Of a stretch of 43,713 bases of DNA, positions 32,168-39,940 are shown piece after piece. The notes under the pieces are model-generated. The model was not told the DNA's origin and searched no databases. It saw nothing but the letters and a program-made list of their open reading frames with translations. Position 1 is the first letter of the stretch. Every line of letters begins with the position of its first letter. This stretch comes from Frankia sp. AiPa1 (GTDB lineage: Bacteria > Actinomycetota > Actinomycetes > Frankiales > Frankiaceae). Location of the stretch: assembly GCF_023243075.1 (NCBI RefSeq), contig NZ_JALKFZ020000174.1, positions 1 to 43,713 of the forward strand. The letters run 5' to 3'. The position numbers and the translations under genes are program-made.

Positions 32168-32680
32168 CTAGTCGTCCACGGCCGGCTCGGGAGCGCCCCC
32201 GAAGATGCTGTCGCACAGCCGCAGGTAGAACCGGTCCGGATGGGGAACGTGCTCGACCTTCTCCAGCGCGTGTTTGTGATCGCCCTCGGTCTCCATGGCA
32301 AAGGTGCCGTAGCCGAGAAGGCGTCCGTTGGGATCCAGGGTGTAGGACAGGTCGGTGATCTTCGACAGGGGCATGCTCTGCACCCGCCGCGAGACGATTC
32401 CCGACACCCGCATTATGCGCGAGCTCGTGATGAGCAGAACCGTCAGATGCCAGTCGAGCAGCCGCCACAGCAGCCGGACGACCGCGGCCACCGCCACCCA
32501 CCAGAGCAGCGTGACCAACAGGTGCGCGCCGGCATGCCGCACCGTCGTGTAGACGGAGATGGCCGCGGCGGCCGCGAGGACGCCGACCGTCTCCAGCACC
32601 ACCCTGGCGAAGACCACCCAATGCAGTCGGATCTGGAAGGACAGGTCCTCGTTCGTGGCCAGATAACTGTCATAACGCAT
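32168..32680 (-). CDS. PH-domain (DUF304/bPH2-like) membrane protein
   Basis: The 170-residue protein has two N-terminal transmembrane segments (about 22-42 and 50-70: VVLETVGVLAAAAAISVY; LLVTLLWWVAVAAVVRLLW). They are followed by a YdbS-type bacterial PH domain with the recognisable LITSSRIMRVSGIVSRRVQSMPLSKITDLSY. Members are poorly characterised membrane proteins. ATG 32680 lacks a good ribosome site; an in-frame ATG at 32728 (MVGVTGKAGKIGGD) is a real alternative. It converges on nothing and stands upstream of tesB. Confidence 0.85.
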   Translation of the reverse strand: MRYDSYLATNEDLSFQIRLHWVVFARVVLETVGVLAAAAAISVYTTVRHAGAHLLVTLLWWVAVAAVVRLLWRLLDWHLTVLLITSSRIMRVSGIVSRRVQSMPLSKITDLSYTLDPNGRLLGYGTFAMETEGDHKHALEKVEHVPHPDRFYLRLCDSIFGGAPEPAVDD

Positions 32681-32827
32681 GGAGGAATCGCCCCCGATTT
32701 TTCCGGCTTTACCGGTCACTCCCACCATGGTCCCATGTGGAAAGGCCGGTCGGCCAGACCGCGGCCCCGTCGTCCGCACGACCGCGGATGACGGAAACAC
32801 GAAAACGGGGCCGTACACAGCGCCCGA

Positions 32828-33493
32828 TTACCGCCTTTCGCCCCCGAAGGCGTGCAGGAAGGTATCGACGGCGGCCCGCGCGACCGCGCGCATCTCGTCC
32901 TCGGGGATCCGGCGGGTGCCGAACCGGCCACGGGATTCCAACGAGCCGGTGAGCAGGGCGGAGAGCTGCTCGGCGGCGGCGGACGGATCGGTGAGCCGCA
33001 GCTGTCCGGCAAGGGCCAGGCGGGCGAGCCGGTCGGCCAGGGCCTCGGTGACCGGGCTCGCAGCGCGACCCTCGATGATGTCGAGCAGGTCGGGGAACTG
33101 GGGAAGCTCGGCATAGAACAGGCGGCGCAGCGCCCAACCGCCGTCGTCGCAGAAACACTGGATGACGCGCAGCCCGACGGCTTCCAGCGCGGGCCGCGGG
33201 TCGCCGACGCAGTCACGCAGCAGGTCGACGGCGGCCATGTTCTTCGCCCGCGCCAGGTCCGCCTCGGCGGTAAGAGCCGCGCGCAGCAAGGTCTGCTTGT
33301 CGCCGAAGTGGTTGTAGATCGTGTGCTTGGCCACCCGCGCCTCGGCCGCGATGGCGTCCAGTGTGGCCTGGGCGTAACCCTCCCGCGCGAAGACGGTGAA
33401 CGCGGTGCGCAGGATCGCCTCTCGCTTGTCGGGACGGCCTCGCGGGCTCACCCGGCCCTCCGACGACCTCGCGTCATCCGTGATCGCGCCCAC
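32828..33493 (-). CDS. TetR-family regulator of the adjacent exporter
   Basis: The 221 residues begin at GTG 33493, with the frame open to 33538. The DNA-binding domain is clear: KREAILRTAFTVFAREGYAQ, AIAAEARVAKHTIYNHFGDKQTLLRAAL. The helical C-terminal domain (RVIQCFCDDGGWALRRLFYAELPQFPDLLD) is of the AefR/TetR_C_7-like type common near exporters. It is divergent from the DHA2 exporter gene (start 33587) with 93 bases between, which contain a 16-bp palindrome, its likely operator. Confidence 0.9.
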   Translation of the reverse strand: MGAITDDARSSEGRVSPRGRPDKREAILRTAFTVFAREGYAQATLDAIAAEARVAKHTIYNHFGDKQTLLRAALTAEADLARAKNMAAVDLLRDCVGDPRPALEAVGLRVIQCFCDDGGWALRRLFYAELPQFPDLLDIIEGRAASPVTEALADRLARLALAGQLRLTDPSAAAEQLSALLTGSLESRGRFGTRRIPEDEMRAVARAAVDTFLHAFGGERR

Positions 33494-33543
33494 CGCATCA
33501 CGGTACCGCCCCGCCCCCCAGGGAACCCGATCGAGCACTATGA

Positions 33544-33559
33544 TGCACTCGCCAGTGCA
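33544..33559. promoter_or_regulatory. Candidate TetR operator between tetR and exporter
   Basis: TGCACT (33544-33549) and AGTGCA (33554-33559) are perfect arms around CGCC, located 28 bases upstream of the exporter start codon and 50 from the tetR start. Size and place fit a TetR operator. Confidence 0.65.
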
Positions 33560-33586
33560 AAAAGGAATCCATCGGGAGGCACTTCA

Positions 33587-35173
33587 GTGACGATCATCGA
33601 GGACACGAACGGCGCCGAGATCGCCGAGAGTGCCCGACGGCTCGACCGCCCGCTGCGACGCCTGATCACCGTGGTGCTCCTCGGCGGGATCATGGGGATC
33701 CTGGACGGGTCCGTCGTCGCCGTCGGCGTCGGCACCCTCGCCGACCGGTTCGACACCTCGCTGAGCACGATCGGCTGGGTCTCCACCGGCTACCTGCTCG
33801 CGCTCACGGTCGCGATCCCCGTCACCACCTGGGCGGTCGGCCGAGTGGGCGCGCGGCGGCTGTGGTTGTCCGCGCTGGCCGCGTTCCTGTGCGCGTCGCT
33901 GGCCTCCGGCCTCGCCTGGAACGTCGCCAGCCTGATCGTGTTCCGGGTCCTGCAGGGGCTGGCCGCCGGGGTGCTCGACCCGCTGGTGCTCACGCTGCTG
34001 GCCCGCGCCGCCGGGCCGCGCCGCGCCGGGCGGGTGATGGGGCTGATGGGCATGGTGCTCTCGTCCGGTCCGGTGCTCGGCCTGATCGTCGGCGGGCTCG
34101 TCCTGGAGACCGTCTCCTGGCGCTGGATGTTTCTGATCAACCTGCCGATCGGGGTGGTGGCACTGCTCGGCGCGATCCGCGTGGTGCCGCGCGACGCACC
34201 GCCCAGCCTGGCCGCCCCCGCCCCCGCCGCCCGCACGTCTGACTCCCCCGCGTCCGGCTCCCCCGCATCCGCGCAGGCCGCGGGCGCGGCCAGGCTCGAT
34301 GTCGTGGGGGTCGCGCTGCTCGGGCCCGGATTCGCCGGCGTGGTGCTGGCGCTGACCCAGACCGCCGAGCGCACCACGGCGGCCGCGTGGCAGGTGCTCG
34401 TCCCGCTGGTGGCGGCGGTCGTGCTGCTCGGTGGGTACGGATCGCACGCGCGGCGGGCGGCCCGGCGGCCGGGCCCGCCGCCGCTGATCGACCTGCGGCT
34501 GTTCGGCCGCGGTGGGTTCAGCGCGAGTGTGGCGATCATGATGCTGGTGGGGCTCGCGATGTTCGCGAACCTGTTCGTGCTGCCGCTGTACTACCAGCAG
34601 CAGCACGGCGAGGGAACGCTCGCCTCCGGCCTGCTGGTGGCGCCGTTCGCGGTGGCCGCCGTCCTGTGCATGCCGCTGTCGGGTCGGCTCTCCGACCGGA
34701 TCGGGCCGCGCCGGCTGGTGCGCGGCGGTGCGGTGGTCGCCGCGCTCGGCGAGTTCGGCTTCGTCCTGGTCGGCGCCCACACCAGCGAGGTGTGGCCGGC
34801 GCTGGCCGCGTTCGTGGTCGGCGCCGGGCTCAGCTTCGTCGGCGCCCCGACGATGGGCTCGCTGTACCGGACGCTGCCGCCCGCCGACGTGCCGCAGGGC
34901 AGCTCCGTGCTCTACATCCTCAACCAGCTCGGCGCGGCCATCGGCATCGCCGTGGTCACGCTGATCCTCGCCACCGCCAGTTCCGCGATGGCGGGCTTCC
35001 ACGGTGTGCACGGGTTCGCCCTCGGCGCTGCGGCCGTCATCCTGGCCGCGAGCGGCCTGCTGCCACCCGCCTCGGTGGCCCCGTCTCCCGAGGCGCCGTC
35101 CCCCGAGGTCGAGGTGCCCACCAGCCGGTCCGGCCCGGACGCAGCCGAGGCCGCGCCCGCGGGGCAGGTCTGA
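33587..35173 (+). CDS. MFS exporter, DHA2 family (14-TM)
   Basis: The 528-residue membrane protein has 14 predicted helices. The DHA2 motifs are GILDGSVVAVGVGTLADRF in TM1, VSTGYLLALTVAIPVTTWAVGRVGARRLW (motif A region) and FRVLQGLAAGVLDPLVLTLLARA. It is a proton-coupled drug or metabolite exporter. Between the sixth and seventh helices is an Ala/Pro/Ser linker (LAAPAPAARTSDSPASGSPAS), and the C-terminus is acidic and Pro-rich. GTG 33587 has GGGAGG 8 bases upstream. It is controlled, in all likelihood, by the divergent tetR gene. Confidence 0.93.
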   Translation: MTIIEDTNGAEIAESARRLDRPLRRLITVVLLGGIMGILDGSVVAVGVGTLADRFDTSLSTIGWVSTGYLLALTVAIPVTTWAVGRVGARRLWLSALAAFLCASLASGLAWNVASLIVFRVLQGLAAGVLDPLVLTLLARAAGPRRAGRVMGLMGMVLSSGPVLGLIVGGLVLETVSWRWMFLINLPIGVVALLGAIRVVPRDAPPSLAAPAPAARTSDSPASGSPASAQAAGAARLDVVGVALLGPGFAGVVLALTQTAERTTAAAWQVLVPLVAAVVLLGGYGSHARRAARRPGPPPLIDLRLFGRGGFSASVAIMMLVGLAMFANLFVLPLYYQQQHGEGTLASGLLVAPFAVAAVLCMPLSGRLSDRIGPRRLVRGGAVVAALGEFGFVLVGAHTSEVWPALAAFVVGAGLSFVGAPTMGSLYRTLPPADVPQGSSVLYILNQLGAAIGIAVVTLILATASSAMAGFHGVHGFALGAAAVILAASGLLPPASVAPSPEAPSPEVEVPTSRSGPDAAEAAPAGQV

Positions 35174-35241
35174 GGTCGCCGGTGGCCGGTCCGCCGTCAC
35201 GTGCGGCGACGAGGACGGTCGGGGCGGGCAGCGGGGGCGGG

Positions 35242-35766
35242 TCAGGGGTCGAGCTGGGTGCGGCCCCGGCGGATGACGTCGGCGCGACGGTCGGCGACCT
35301 GGCTGGTGCCGGGCCGCCATGTCGCGGACAGCAGGCCTTCGAGGGCGTGTGCCTCGTCGACAGCACCGATGACCGGCTTGTCGATCACCGGCAGGAACCG
35401 GTGCAGGCCGACCGGGTCCTGGACAGGCGTCACACTCGCACCGTTGCCCAGGCGGCCACTGTCCGTGCCAGTACCACCCTGGCCAGCATCGGTCGCACGG
35501 CGCTCGGCGTCCGAAGGCGTCTCGCCGGAGATCTCACGCAGGTCGATGCCGGCGCAGAACGCCGGGTCCGCGCCGGTGAGCACGACGGCGTCGACCTCGT
35601 CATCGGCGCCCAAGGCGACCATCGCGTCCCACAGGCCGGCCATCAGGGCCCGGCTGAGCACGTTGCGCACCGCGGGCCGGTTCAGCGTGACCGTCGCGAC
35701 CCGATCCGCCACCTCCACCAGGACAAGCGACGGCGCCCCGCTCCCGGCGCCCCCATCGCCGCTCAC
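35242..35766 (-). pseudogene. Enoyl-CoA hydratase/isomerase with in-frame internal deletion
   Basis: The 174-residue reading frame is intact but lacks the family middle. Residues 1-135 match the crotonase N-terminus (VATVTLNRPAVRNVLSRALM, oxyanion segment TGADPAFCAGIDLRE, LPVIDKPVIGAV). The next residues are EAHALEGLLSATWRPGTSQVADRR, which is the crotonase C-terminus. The expected stretch of about 90 residues, with the second oxyanion glycine (NGxAxGGG) and catalytic residues, is missing. The junction is near 35351-35366. Activity is therefore unlikely. GTG 35766 overlaps the stop of the upstream esterase gene (GTGA), so it is translationally coupled. Ser/Gly-rich residues 83-115 are an additional odd insert. 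Confidence 0.75.
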
Positions 35767-36737
35767 GCGTCGGCGCCTTCGCGCGCGAGGCCGAGCGCTC
35801 TGGCCAGGACGGTCGTGGCCTCGGCGCGTTCACGTCGGCTGACGGCGGCACGCGCCACGATCCCGCCGGAGCCATGGAACGTGCCAGGGAACAGGTGGAG
35901 TTCGGTCGGAACCCCGGCGGCGAGCAGCCCCTGCGCGTAGGCGATGCCCTCGTCGCGCAGCGGGTCGAACTCCATCACCGAGAGATAGGCGGCCGGCAGG
36001 CCGGCCAGGTCGGCCGCCCGGGCGGGCGCCGCGTAGGGCGAGACGTCCGGCGTTCCGGGCAGGCCCTCGCCGAGGTAGGCGTTCCAGCTCAGGACCGCGC
36101 TCGCGCGGTCGAGCACCGGGGTGTCGACGAACTGGCGCATGCTGGGGGTGTCGAGCCGGTCGTCGATCTCGGGCATGCTGAGGAACTGGAAACACAGCGG
36201 CGGCCCACCGCGGTCGCGGGCGAGCAGGGCCAGCCCGGCCGCCAGTCCGGCGCCGGCGCTGGCTCCGCGCACGGCGATGCGGGCCGGGTCGACGCCGAGA
36301 CCGGCGGCGTTGGCCGAAAGCCACGTCAACGCGGCGTAGCAGTCCTCCAGCGCGGCGGGGAACGGGTGCTCCGGGGCGAGACGGTAGTCGACCGCCACGA
36401 CGACGACATCCAGCGCTCGCACCAGGTCGAGGCAGGCCCCCTCGATGCCGCGGTCGCCGACGATGAACGCGCCGCCATGCATGTGCAGGACTCCGGCGGT
36501 GGCACCGGCCCGCTCGGCGGTGCGCGCCGGTTCGGACCGGTAGACCCGGACCGCGACCGCCGGGGCGTCCGGCGGCCCGGGAACGTGGACGACCCGGACG
36601 TCGACTCCGGTGGTGTCCCGGTGCTGGCCGCGCCGGGCCTCGCCGAGCGACGCCCGCACCGCGCCCACGTCGGCGAAGTCCAGCGCCGGCAGGGTCGGGG
36701 TCACCGCGGCCAACTCCGGATCGAACCGATACGTCAC
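35763..36737 (-). CDS. HSL-family alpha/beta hydrolase (esterase/lipase)
   Basis: The 324 residues carry the HGGAF oxyanion motif (87-91), VDYRLAPEHPFPAALEDCYAAL, nucleophile Ser160 in GASAG and the terminal His in FPGTFHGSG; the acid lies near MEFDPLRDEG. This is the hormone-sensitive-lipase group of carboxylesterases, acting on short acyl esters. The GTG at 36737 has AGAGAG upstream. Its 3' end overlaps the crotonase remnant by four bases. Confidence 0.93.
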   Translation of the reverse strand: MTYRFDPELAAVTPTLPALDFADVGAVRASLGEARRGQHRDTTGVDVRVVHVPGPPDAPAVAVRVYRSEPARTAERAGATAGVLHMHGGAFIVGDRGIEGACLDLVRALDVVVVAVDYRLAPEHPFPAALEDCYAALTWLSANAAGLGVDPARIAVRGASAGAGLAAGLALLARDRGGPPLCFQFLSMPEIDDRLDTPSMRQFVDTPVLDRASAVLSWNAYLGEGLPGTPDVSPYAAPARAADLAGLPAAYLSVMEFDPLRDEGIAYAQGLLAAGVPTELHLFPGTFHGSGGIVARAAVSRRERAEATTVLARALGLAREGADA

Positions 36738-37023
36738 CGTGAGACTCTCTTCTGCGCCGAAAGGACACCAGGACGACGAAGGCCAGGGAACCGACCATAG
36801 CGAATCTCCTCCGTCAAACCGGCGCGACGCGCGTCGGCGTGACTACGGTGGTCGTCGGTGCAGTGGGCTCGGGCGCCTGGGCGTCGAGCGTGGCGACGCG
36901 CGCCACCACCCTGCCCCGTGTTCGCGTGAAGGAGGCTCCACGGCCGACGACCAGAGCGAGGACGCGCAGGTCCGCAGGGCGCGCCAGCGACGGGACACGC
37001 CCTGGCGGGAGGATCCCGAGGCG
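36738..37023. other. Divergent intergenic region with possible ACG-started extension
   Basis: The reading frame of the gene at 37024 stays open upstream through this gap. An excellent Shine-Dalgarno AAGGAGG (36929-36935) sits 4 bases before an in-frame ACG (36940), with no ATG, GTG or TTG suitably placed. The extension would add 28 residues (TADDQSEDAQVRRARQ...). No other gene is seen. Confidence 0.45.
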
Positions 37024-38004
37024 GTGGTCGCCGAGGCGCGCCGGCTCATCGCACTCGGGCCGCCGCACGTCGCGCAGGCCGTCGACCAGATCAGGCTCCG
37101 TGTCCTCACCAATTACCACCTCAGCATGGACATCCGCATCGAGGGCGCACTACTGCTGGCGGGGCTGGGCGGGGAGCACGTCACGTACGCCGCGTACGGC
37201 CTGCGGTCGGTGATCGGTGAGTATCGGGGCGACGTCGAGCTGTCCGACGCCATGGACGCCTCCCGCGAGCTCGCGGGGCTGGGCCCCGCCTACGTCGGCG
37301 AGGCCGCGTGGCACCTGCGGCGACAGATCCAGACACCTGACGCGGACGCGGACGAATGGCAGCGGGCGCTCGGGGCGCTCTACCTGGCCGACCTGCGGGG
37401 TCCCGGGGTGATGCCCGAACCGCCGCGACAGTGGGATTTCCCGGTCTTCGGCGCGTTCCCGACCGCCCCCGCCGGGACGCGGGTGTTCGAACAGCGGTGG
37501 GTCGAGGGATGGGGCACCGTGCGAGGGGCGCCCGAGCAGCCGATGTGGCACCTGAGCTTCGGCCACCGTGCGCGGGGTGGGAGCACCCTCGTCGTGTCGA
37601 CCTGGCGCGGGCTCGGCAGCTCGTGGCATGGGACCACCGGCCCCCTGGAGGCCAAGCGCGACGCCGCGATCGACAGCCAGGTCGGTGCGCTGAGTCTGGC
37701 GTTCCCCCGCGACGGCGGCACGGGTCGGGCCGAAGCGGACTTCCGGCGCGCGGCGGCGCCGCTGAACGATGGGACGCGGTCGTGGCCAACAGTGCCGGTC
37801 ACGGTGCACGAGGACCGGGTCGAGTTCCGCGTCCGACGGCTGGGCGACGCCTGGGCGGCCGTCGCCCAGCACGGCCCACTGGCGATCGGCGCCTACGGGC
37901 GCGGCTGCGAACTCGCCGACCACAGCCTGCGCAGCGTCTCCGAGACCTACACCCAGCCGATCGGCGGGCACGGCGGCCCGCGGCCCCCGCGTCGCGCACA
38001 CTGA
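37024..38004 (+). CDS. Unrecognised protein with helical repeats
   Basis: The 326 residues run from GTG 37024 (GGGAGGA about 10 bases upstream). The N-terminal 130 residues show roughly 36-residue helical repeats: ARRLIALGPPHVAQAVDQIRLRV, LLLAGLGGEHVTYAAYGLRSVI, SRELAGLGPAYVGEAAWHLRRQI, with a partial fourth. These recall HEAT/ARM-like or TPR-like scaffolds. The C-terminal half is beta-rich with Trp-containing turns (QRWVEGWGTVRG, WHLSFGHRARGG, STWRGLG) and ends with a basic tail (GGPRPPRRAH). I know no family of this design; a regulatory or binding role is possible. It may begin upstream at an unusual ACG codon. It is divergent from the esterase gene. Confidence 0.65.
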   Translation: MVAEARRLIALGPPHVAQAVDQIRLRVLTNYHLSMDIRIEGALLLAGLGGEHVTYAAYGLRSVIGEYRGDVELSDAMDASRELAGLGPAYVGEAAWHLRRQIQTPDADADEWQRALGALYLADLRGPGVMPEPPRQWDFPVFGAFPTAPAGTRVFEQRWVEGWGTVRGAPEQPMWHLSFGHRARGGSTLVVSTWRGLGSSWHGTTGPLEAKRDAAIDSQVGALSLAFPRDGGTGRAEADFRRAAAPLNDGTRSWPTVPVTVHEDRVEFRVRRLGDAWAAVAQHGPLAIGAYGRGCELADHSLRSVSETYTQPIGGHGGPRPPRRAH

Positions 38005-38139
38005 GCCCGGCGCACACTCAGCCCGGCGCGCTGAGCCCACCGCGCGCCGATGCCCAGCCCGCGCGCCGACAGCGCGCCCTACCCGGCTCGATCATCTTGA
38101 CCTAAGCGGAACTTTAGTCCGAGTGCCAATCATCGAGCC

Positions 38140-38418
38140 ATGGTCCACGGCACGCAGCGCCTTCGGGCGGCAGTGAGATGGGTGTTGCGGGCCGTCGTCC
38201 GCGAGCTGAGAATCCTCGCGGAGACGGCGGCGTTCGCCGAGACGGGCATCCGGCCCCGGCCACCCATCCCCCGGCCTCAGCGCCAGCCCCAGCCCCAGCC
38301 ACTGGTTCCGCCGGACCTTCTCGATCGGCTCCCGTCCATCCGGCCGCCATCCCGGGTGGAACGCGAGCTGTGGCGTCAGCTCTCGGACATCACCGCGTTC
38401 GACGCGGGGACGACCTGA
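38140..38418 (+). CDS. Small basic hypothetical protein
   Basis: The 92 residues have an amphipathic basic helix at the start (RLRAAVRWVLRAVVRELRILAETAAFAE), a Pro/Gln linker (RPRPPIPRPQRQPQPQPLVPP) and a C-terminal helix (SRVERELWRQLSDITAF). ATG 38140 opens it; no strong ribosome site is seen. The composition is protein-like, but I recognise no family. It follows the helical-repeat protein by 135 bases on the same strand. Confidence 0.5.
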   Translation: MVHGTQRLRAAVRWVLRAVVRELRILAETAAFAETGIRPRPPIPRPQRQPQPQPLVPPDLLDRLPSIRPPSRVERELWRQLSDITAFDAGTT

Positions 38419-38510
38419 GCGGCCACCTGGTCTCCGCACCGACCGCACCGCACCTCGACCGCCAGACGACCAGAAATCACGCTCTGCAATCGAAAGCGTC
38501 GGGGCGCGGT

Positions 38511-38595
38511 GGGGAAAGATCCAAGCAGGTCGTTGCGGGGGCGTTCATGTCCGATATGCCCCCCACAACGACCTGTGTTGGCGGATCTTGCTCCG
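38511..38595 (+). repeat. 85-bp palindromic element, copy B
   Basis: Nested arms: AAGATCC (38516-38522) with GGATCTT (38583-38589); CAGGTCGTTG (38526-38535) with CAACGACCTG (38566-38575); GGGGGC (38537-38542) with GCCCCC (38558-38563); the centre has CAT/ATG around GTCCGAT. It is inverted relative to copy A (18673-18757), with 74 of 85 positions identical by hand alignment and the central 23 bases (38544-38566) unchanged. Confidence 0.85.
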
Positions 38596-38635
38596 GGGAG
38601 CGCCGCAGAAGGTAGCGATCTTCGTTCCGGGGGGC

Positions 38636-38750
38636 AGTGGGCGGTGGATGGCAGGTGGGCAGGTGGGCAGGTGGGCAGATGGACGGTGGGTGGCTGGGTG
38701 GCTGGGTGGCCGAGTGGGTGGGTGGGTGGGTGGGTGGGTGGGGCCGGGGT
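38636..38750 (+). repeat. G-rich minisatellite (CAGGTGGG and GGGT units)
   Basis: About three CAGGTGGG units (from about 38652) are followed by GGCTGGGT units and then at least six GGGT units (about 38715-38742). The plus strand has many GGG runs with 1-base loops, which gives strong G-quadruplex potential, immediately after the acyl-CoA dehydrogenase stop. Confidence 0.85.
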
Positions 38751-38772
38751 GCGGCGCCGAGAGGACGTCGGT

Positions 38773-39930
38773 CTAGAGGCCGAGGTCGCGGCCGATGATC
38801 TCCTTCATGATCTCGGTGGTGCCGCCGTAGATGGTCTGGACGCGGGCGTCGGCGAAGGCGCGGCAGATCGCGTACTCGCGCATGTAGCCGTATCCGCCGT
38901 GCAGCTGCAGGCAGCGGTCAGCGACACGGACCTGTAGTTCGGTGGTCCAGTACTTGGCCTTCGCGGCGCGGGCGGCGGTCAGCTCCCGGCGGCTGTGCAG
39001 CTCGACGCAGTGGTCGATGAACACCCGGGCGATGTCGACCTCGGTGTGCAGCTCGGCGAGCAGGAACTTGCTGTGCTGGAACGAGCCGACGGTCTTGCCG
39101 AACGCGCGCCGGGTCGTGACGTACTCCAGCGTGCGGGCGAGGATGCCCTCGGCCGCCGCGACCGCGCCCACCGCCAGTGAGAGCCGCTCCTGCGGAAGGT
39201 TACGCATGAGCTGGTAGAAGCCCTCGCCCTCCTCCCCCAGCCGGTTGGCGACCGGCACCCGCACGTCGGCGAAGGACAGCTCGCTGGTGTCCTGGCCGTG
39301 CAGGCCGAGCTTGTCCAGGTTGCGGCCGCGTTCGAACCCGGGCATGCCGCGTTCGACGACGAGCAGGGTCAGGCCGCGATGGCGGTCCGGGCCGGTGCGC
39401 GCGGCGACGACCACGAGGTCGGCGTTCTGCCCGGTGGAGATGAACGTCTTCGCGCCGTTGAGCACATAGTGATCGCCGTCGCGGACGGCGGACGCCGCGA
39501 TGCCGGACAGGTCGCTGCCGGCGCCGGGCTCGGTCATGGCGATGGCGCCGATCAGCTCACCCGAGGTGAAACCGGGCAGCCAGCGCTGCTTCTGCTCGTC
39601 GTTCGTCAGCTCCAGGATGTACGGCCCGACGATGTCGTTCTGCAGGGCGAGGGAGAGCGTCGCCGCGGCGTAGCCGGCCCGGCCGAGTTCCTCGCTGACG
39701 ATGGCGCTGAACCGCCAGTCGTCGATGCCGGCCCCGCCGTAGCGTTCGGGGGTGGACTGCATCAGCAGGCCGGCCTCGCCGGCCCGCAGGTACAGGGAGC
39801 GGTCGATGAGGCCCGCCTGTTCCCAGCGGGCGTCGTGCGGCGCCACCTCGGTCTTGATGAACGACGCCACCGAGCCCCGGAACAGCTCGTGGTCGTGGGT
39901 GTAGACGGTGCGCGGGGTCGAGTCCGGCAT
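38773..39930 (-). CDS. Acyl-CoA dehydrogenase (LCAD/IVD catalytic type)
   Basis: This is a 385-residue flavoenzyme. FAD-binding MTEPGAGSD (132-140) and FISTGQNADL are followed by the C-terminal QLHGGYGYMREY and IYGGTTEIMKEIIGRDL. The usual catalytic Glu of the C-terminal YEGT motif is Gly here, while a Glu is present at 248 in PQERLSLA, the position used as base in isovaleryl- and long-chain acyl-CoA dehydrogenases. It introduces the 2,3-double bond into acyl-CoA, passing electrons to ETF. ATG 39930 has GGAGA upstream. It is the last gene of a four-gene operon, 10 bases after the SDR gene. Confidence 0.95.
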   Translation of the reverse strand: MPDSTPRTVYTHDHELFRGSVASFIKTEVAPHDARWEQAGLIDRSLYLRAGEAGLLMQSTPERYGGAGIDDWRFSAIVSEELGRAGYAAATLSLALQNDIVGPYILELTNDEQKQRWLPGFTSGELIGAIAMTEPGAGSDLSGIAASAVRDGDHYVLNGAKTFISTGQNADLVVVAARTGPDRHRGLTLLVVERGMPGFERGRNLDKLGLHGQDTSELSFADVRVPVANRLGEEGEGFYQLMRNLPQERLSLAVGAVAAAEGILARTLEYVTTRRAFGKTVGSFQHSKFLLAELHTEVDIARVFIDHCVELHSRRELTAARAAKAKYWTTELQVRVADRCLQLHGGYGYMREYAICRAFADARVQTIYGGTTEIMKEIIGRDLGL

Positions 39931-39940
39931 CTGCGATCTC

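Larger units (their letters stand above)
38419..38772. other. Intergenic region with palindromic element and G-rich repeats
   Basis: No gene is seen. It holds copy B of the 85-bp palindromic element (38511-38595) and a G-rich minisatellite (38636-38750), mirroring the arrangement at 18.7-18.9 kb. Confidence 0.7.

Noticed and set aside
33584..35320. A 578-codon open frame on the minus strand
   Set aside because: It is antisense to the DHA2 exporter, and its His/Arg/Gly-rich composition is typical of a shadow frame.
38636..38750. CRISPR or replication-origin repeats
   Set aside because: There are no spacers, no DnaA-box-like motif and no replication genes; it is plain G-rich tandem repetition.
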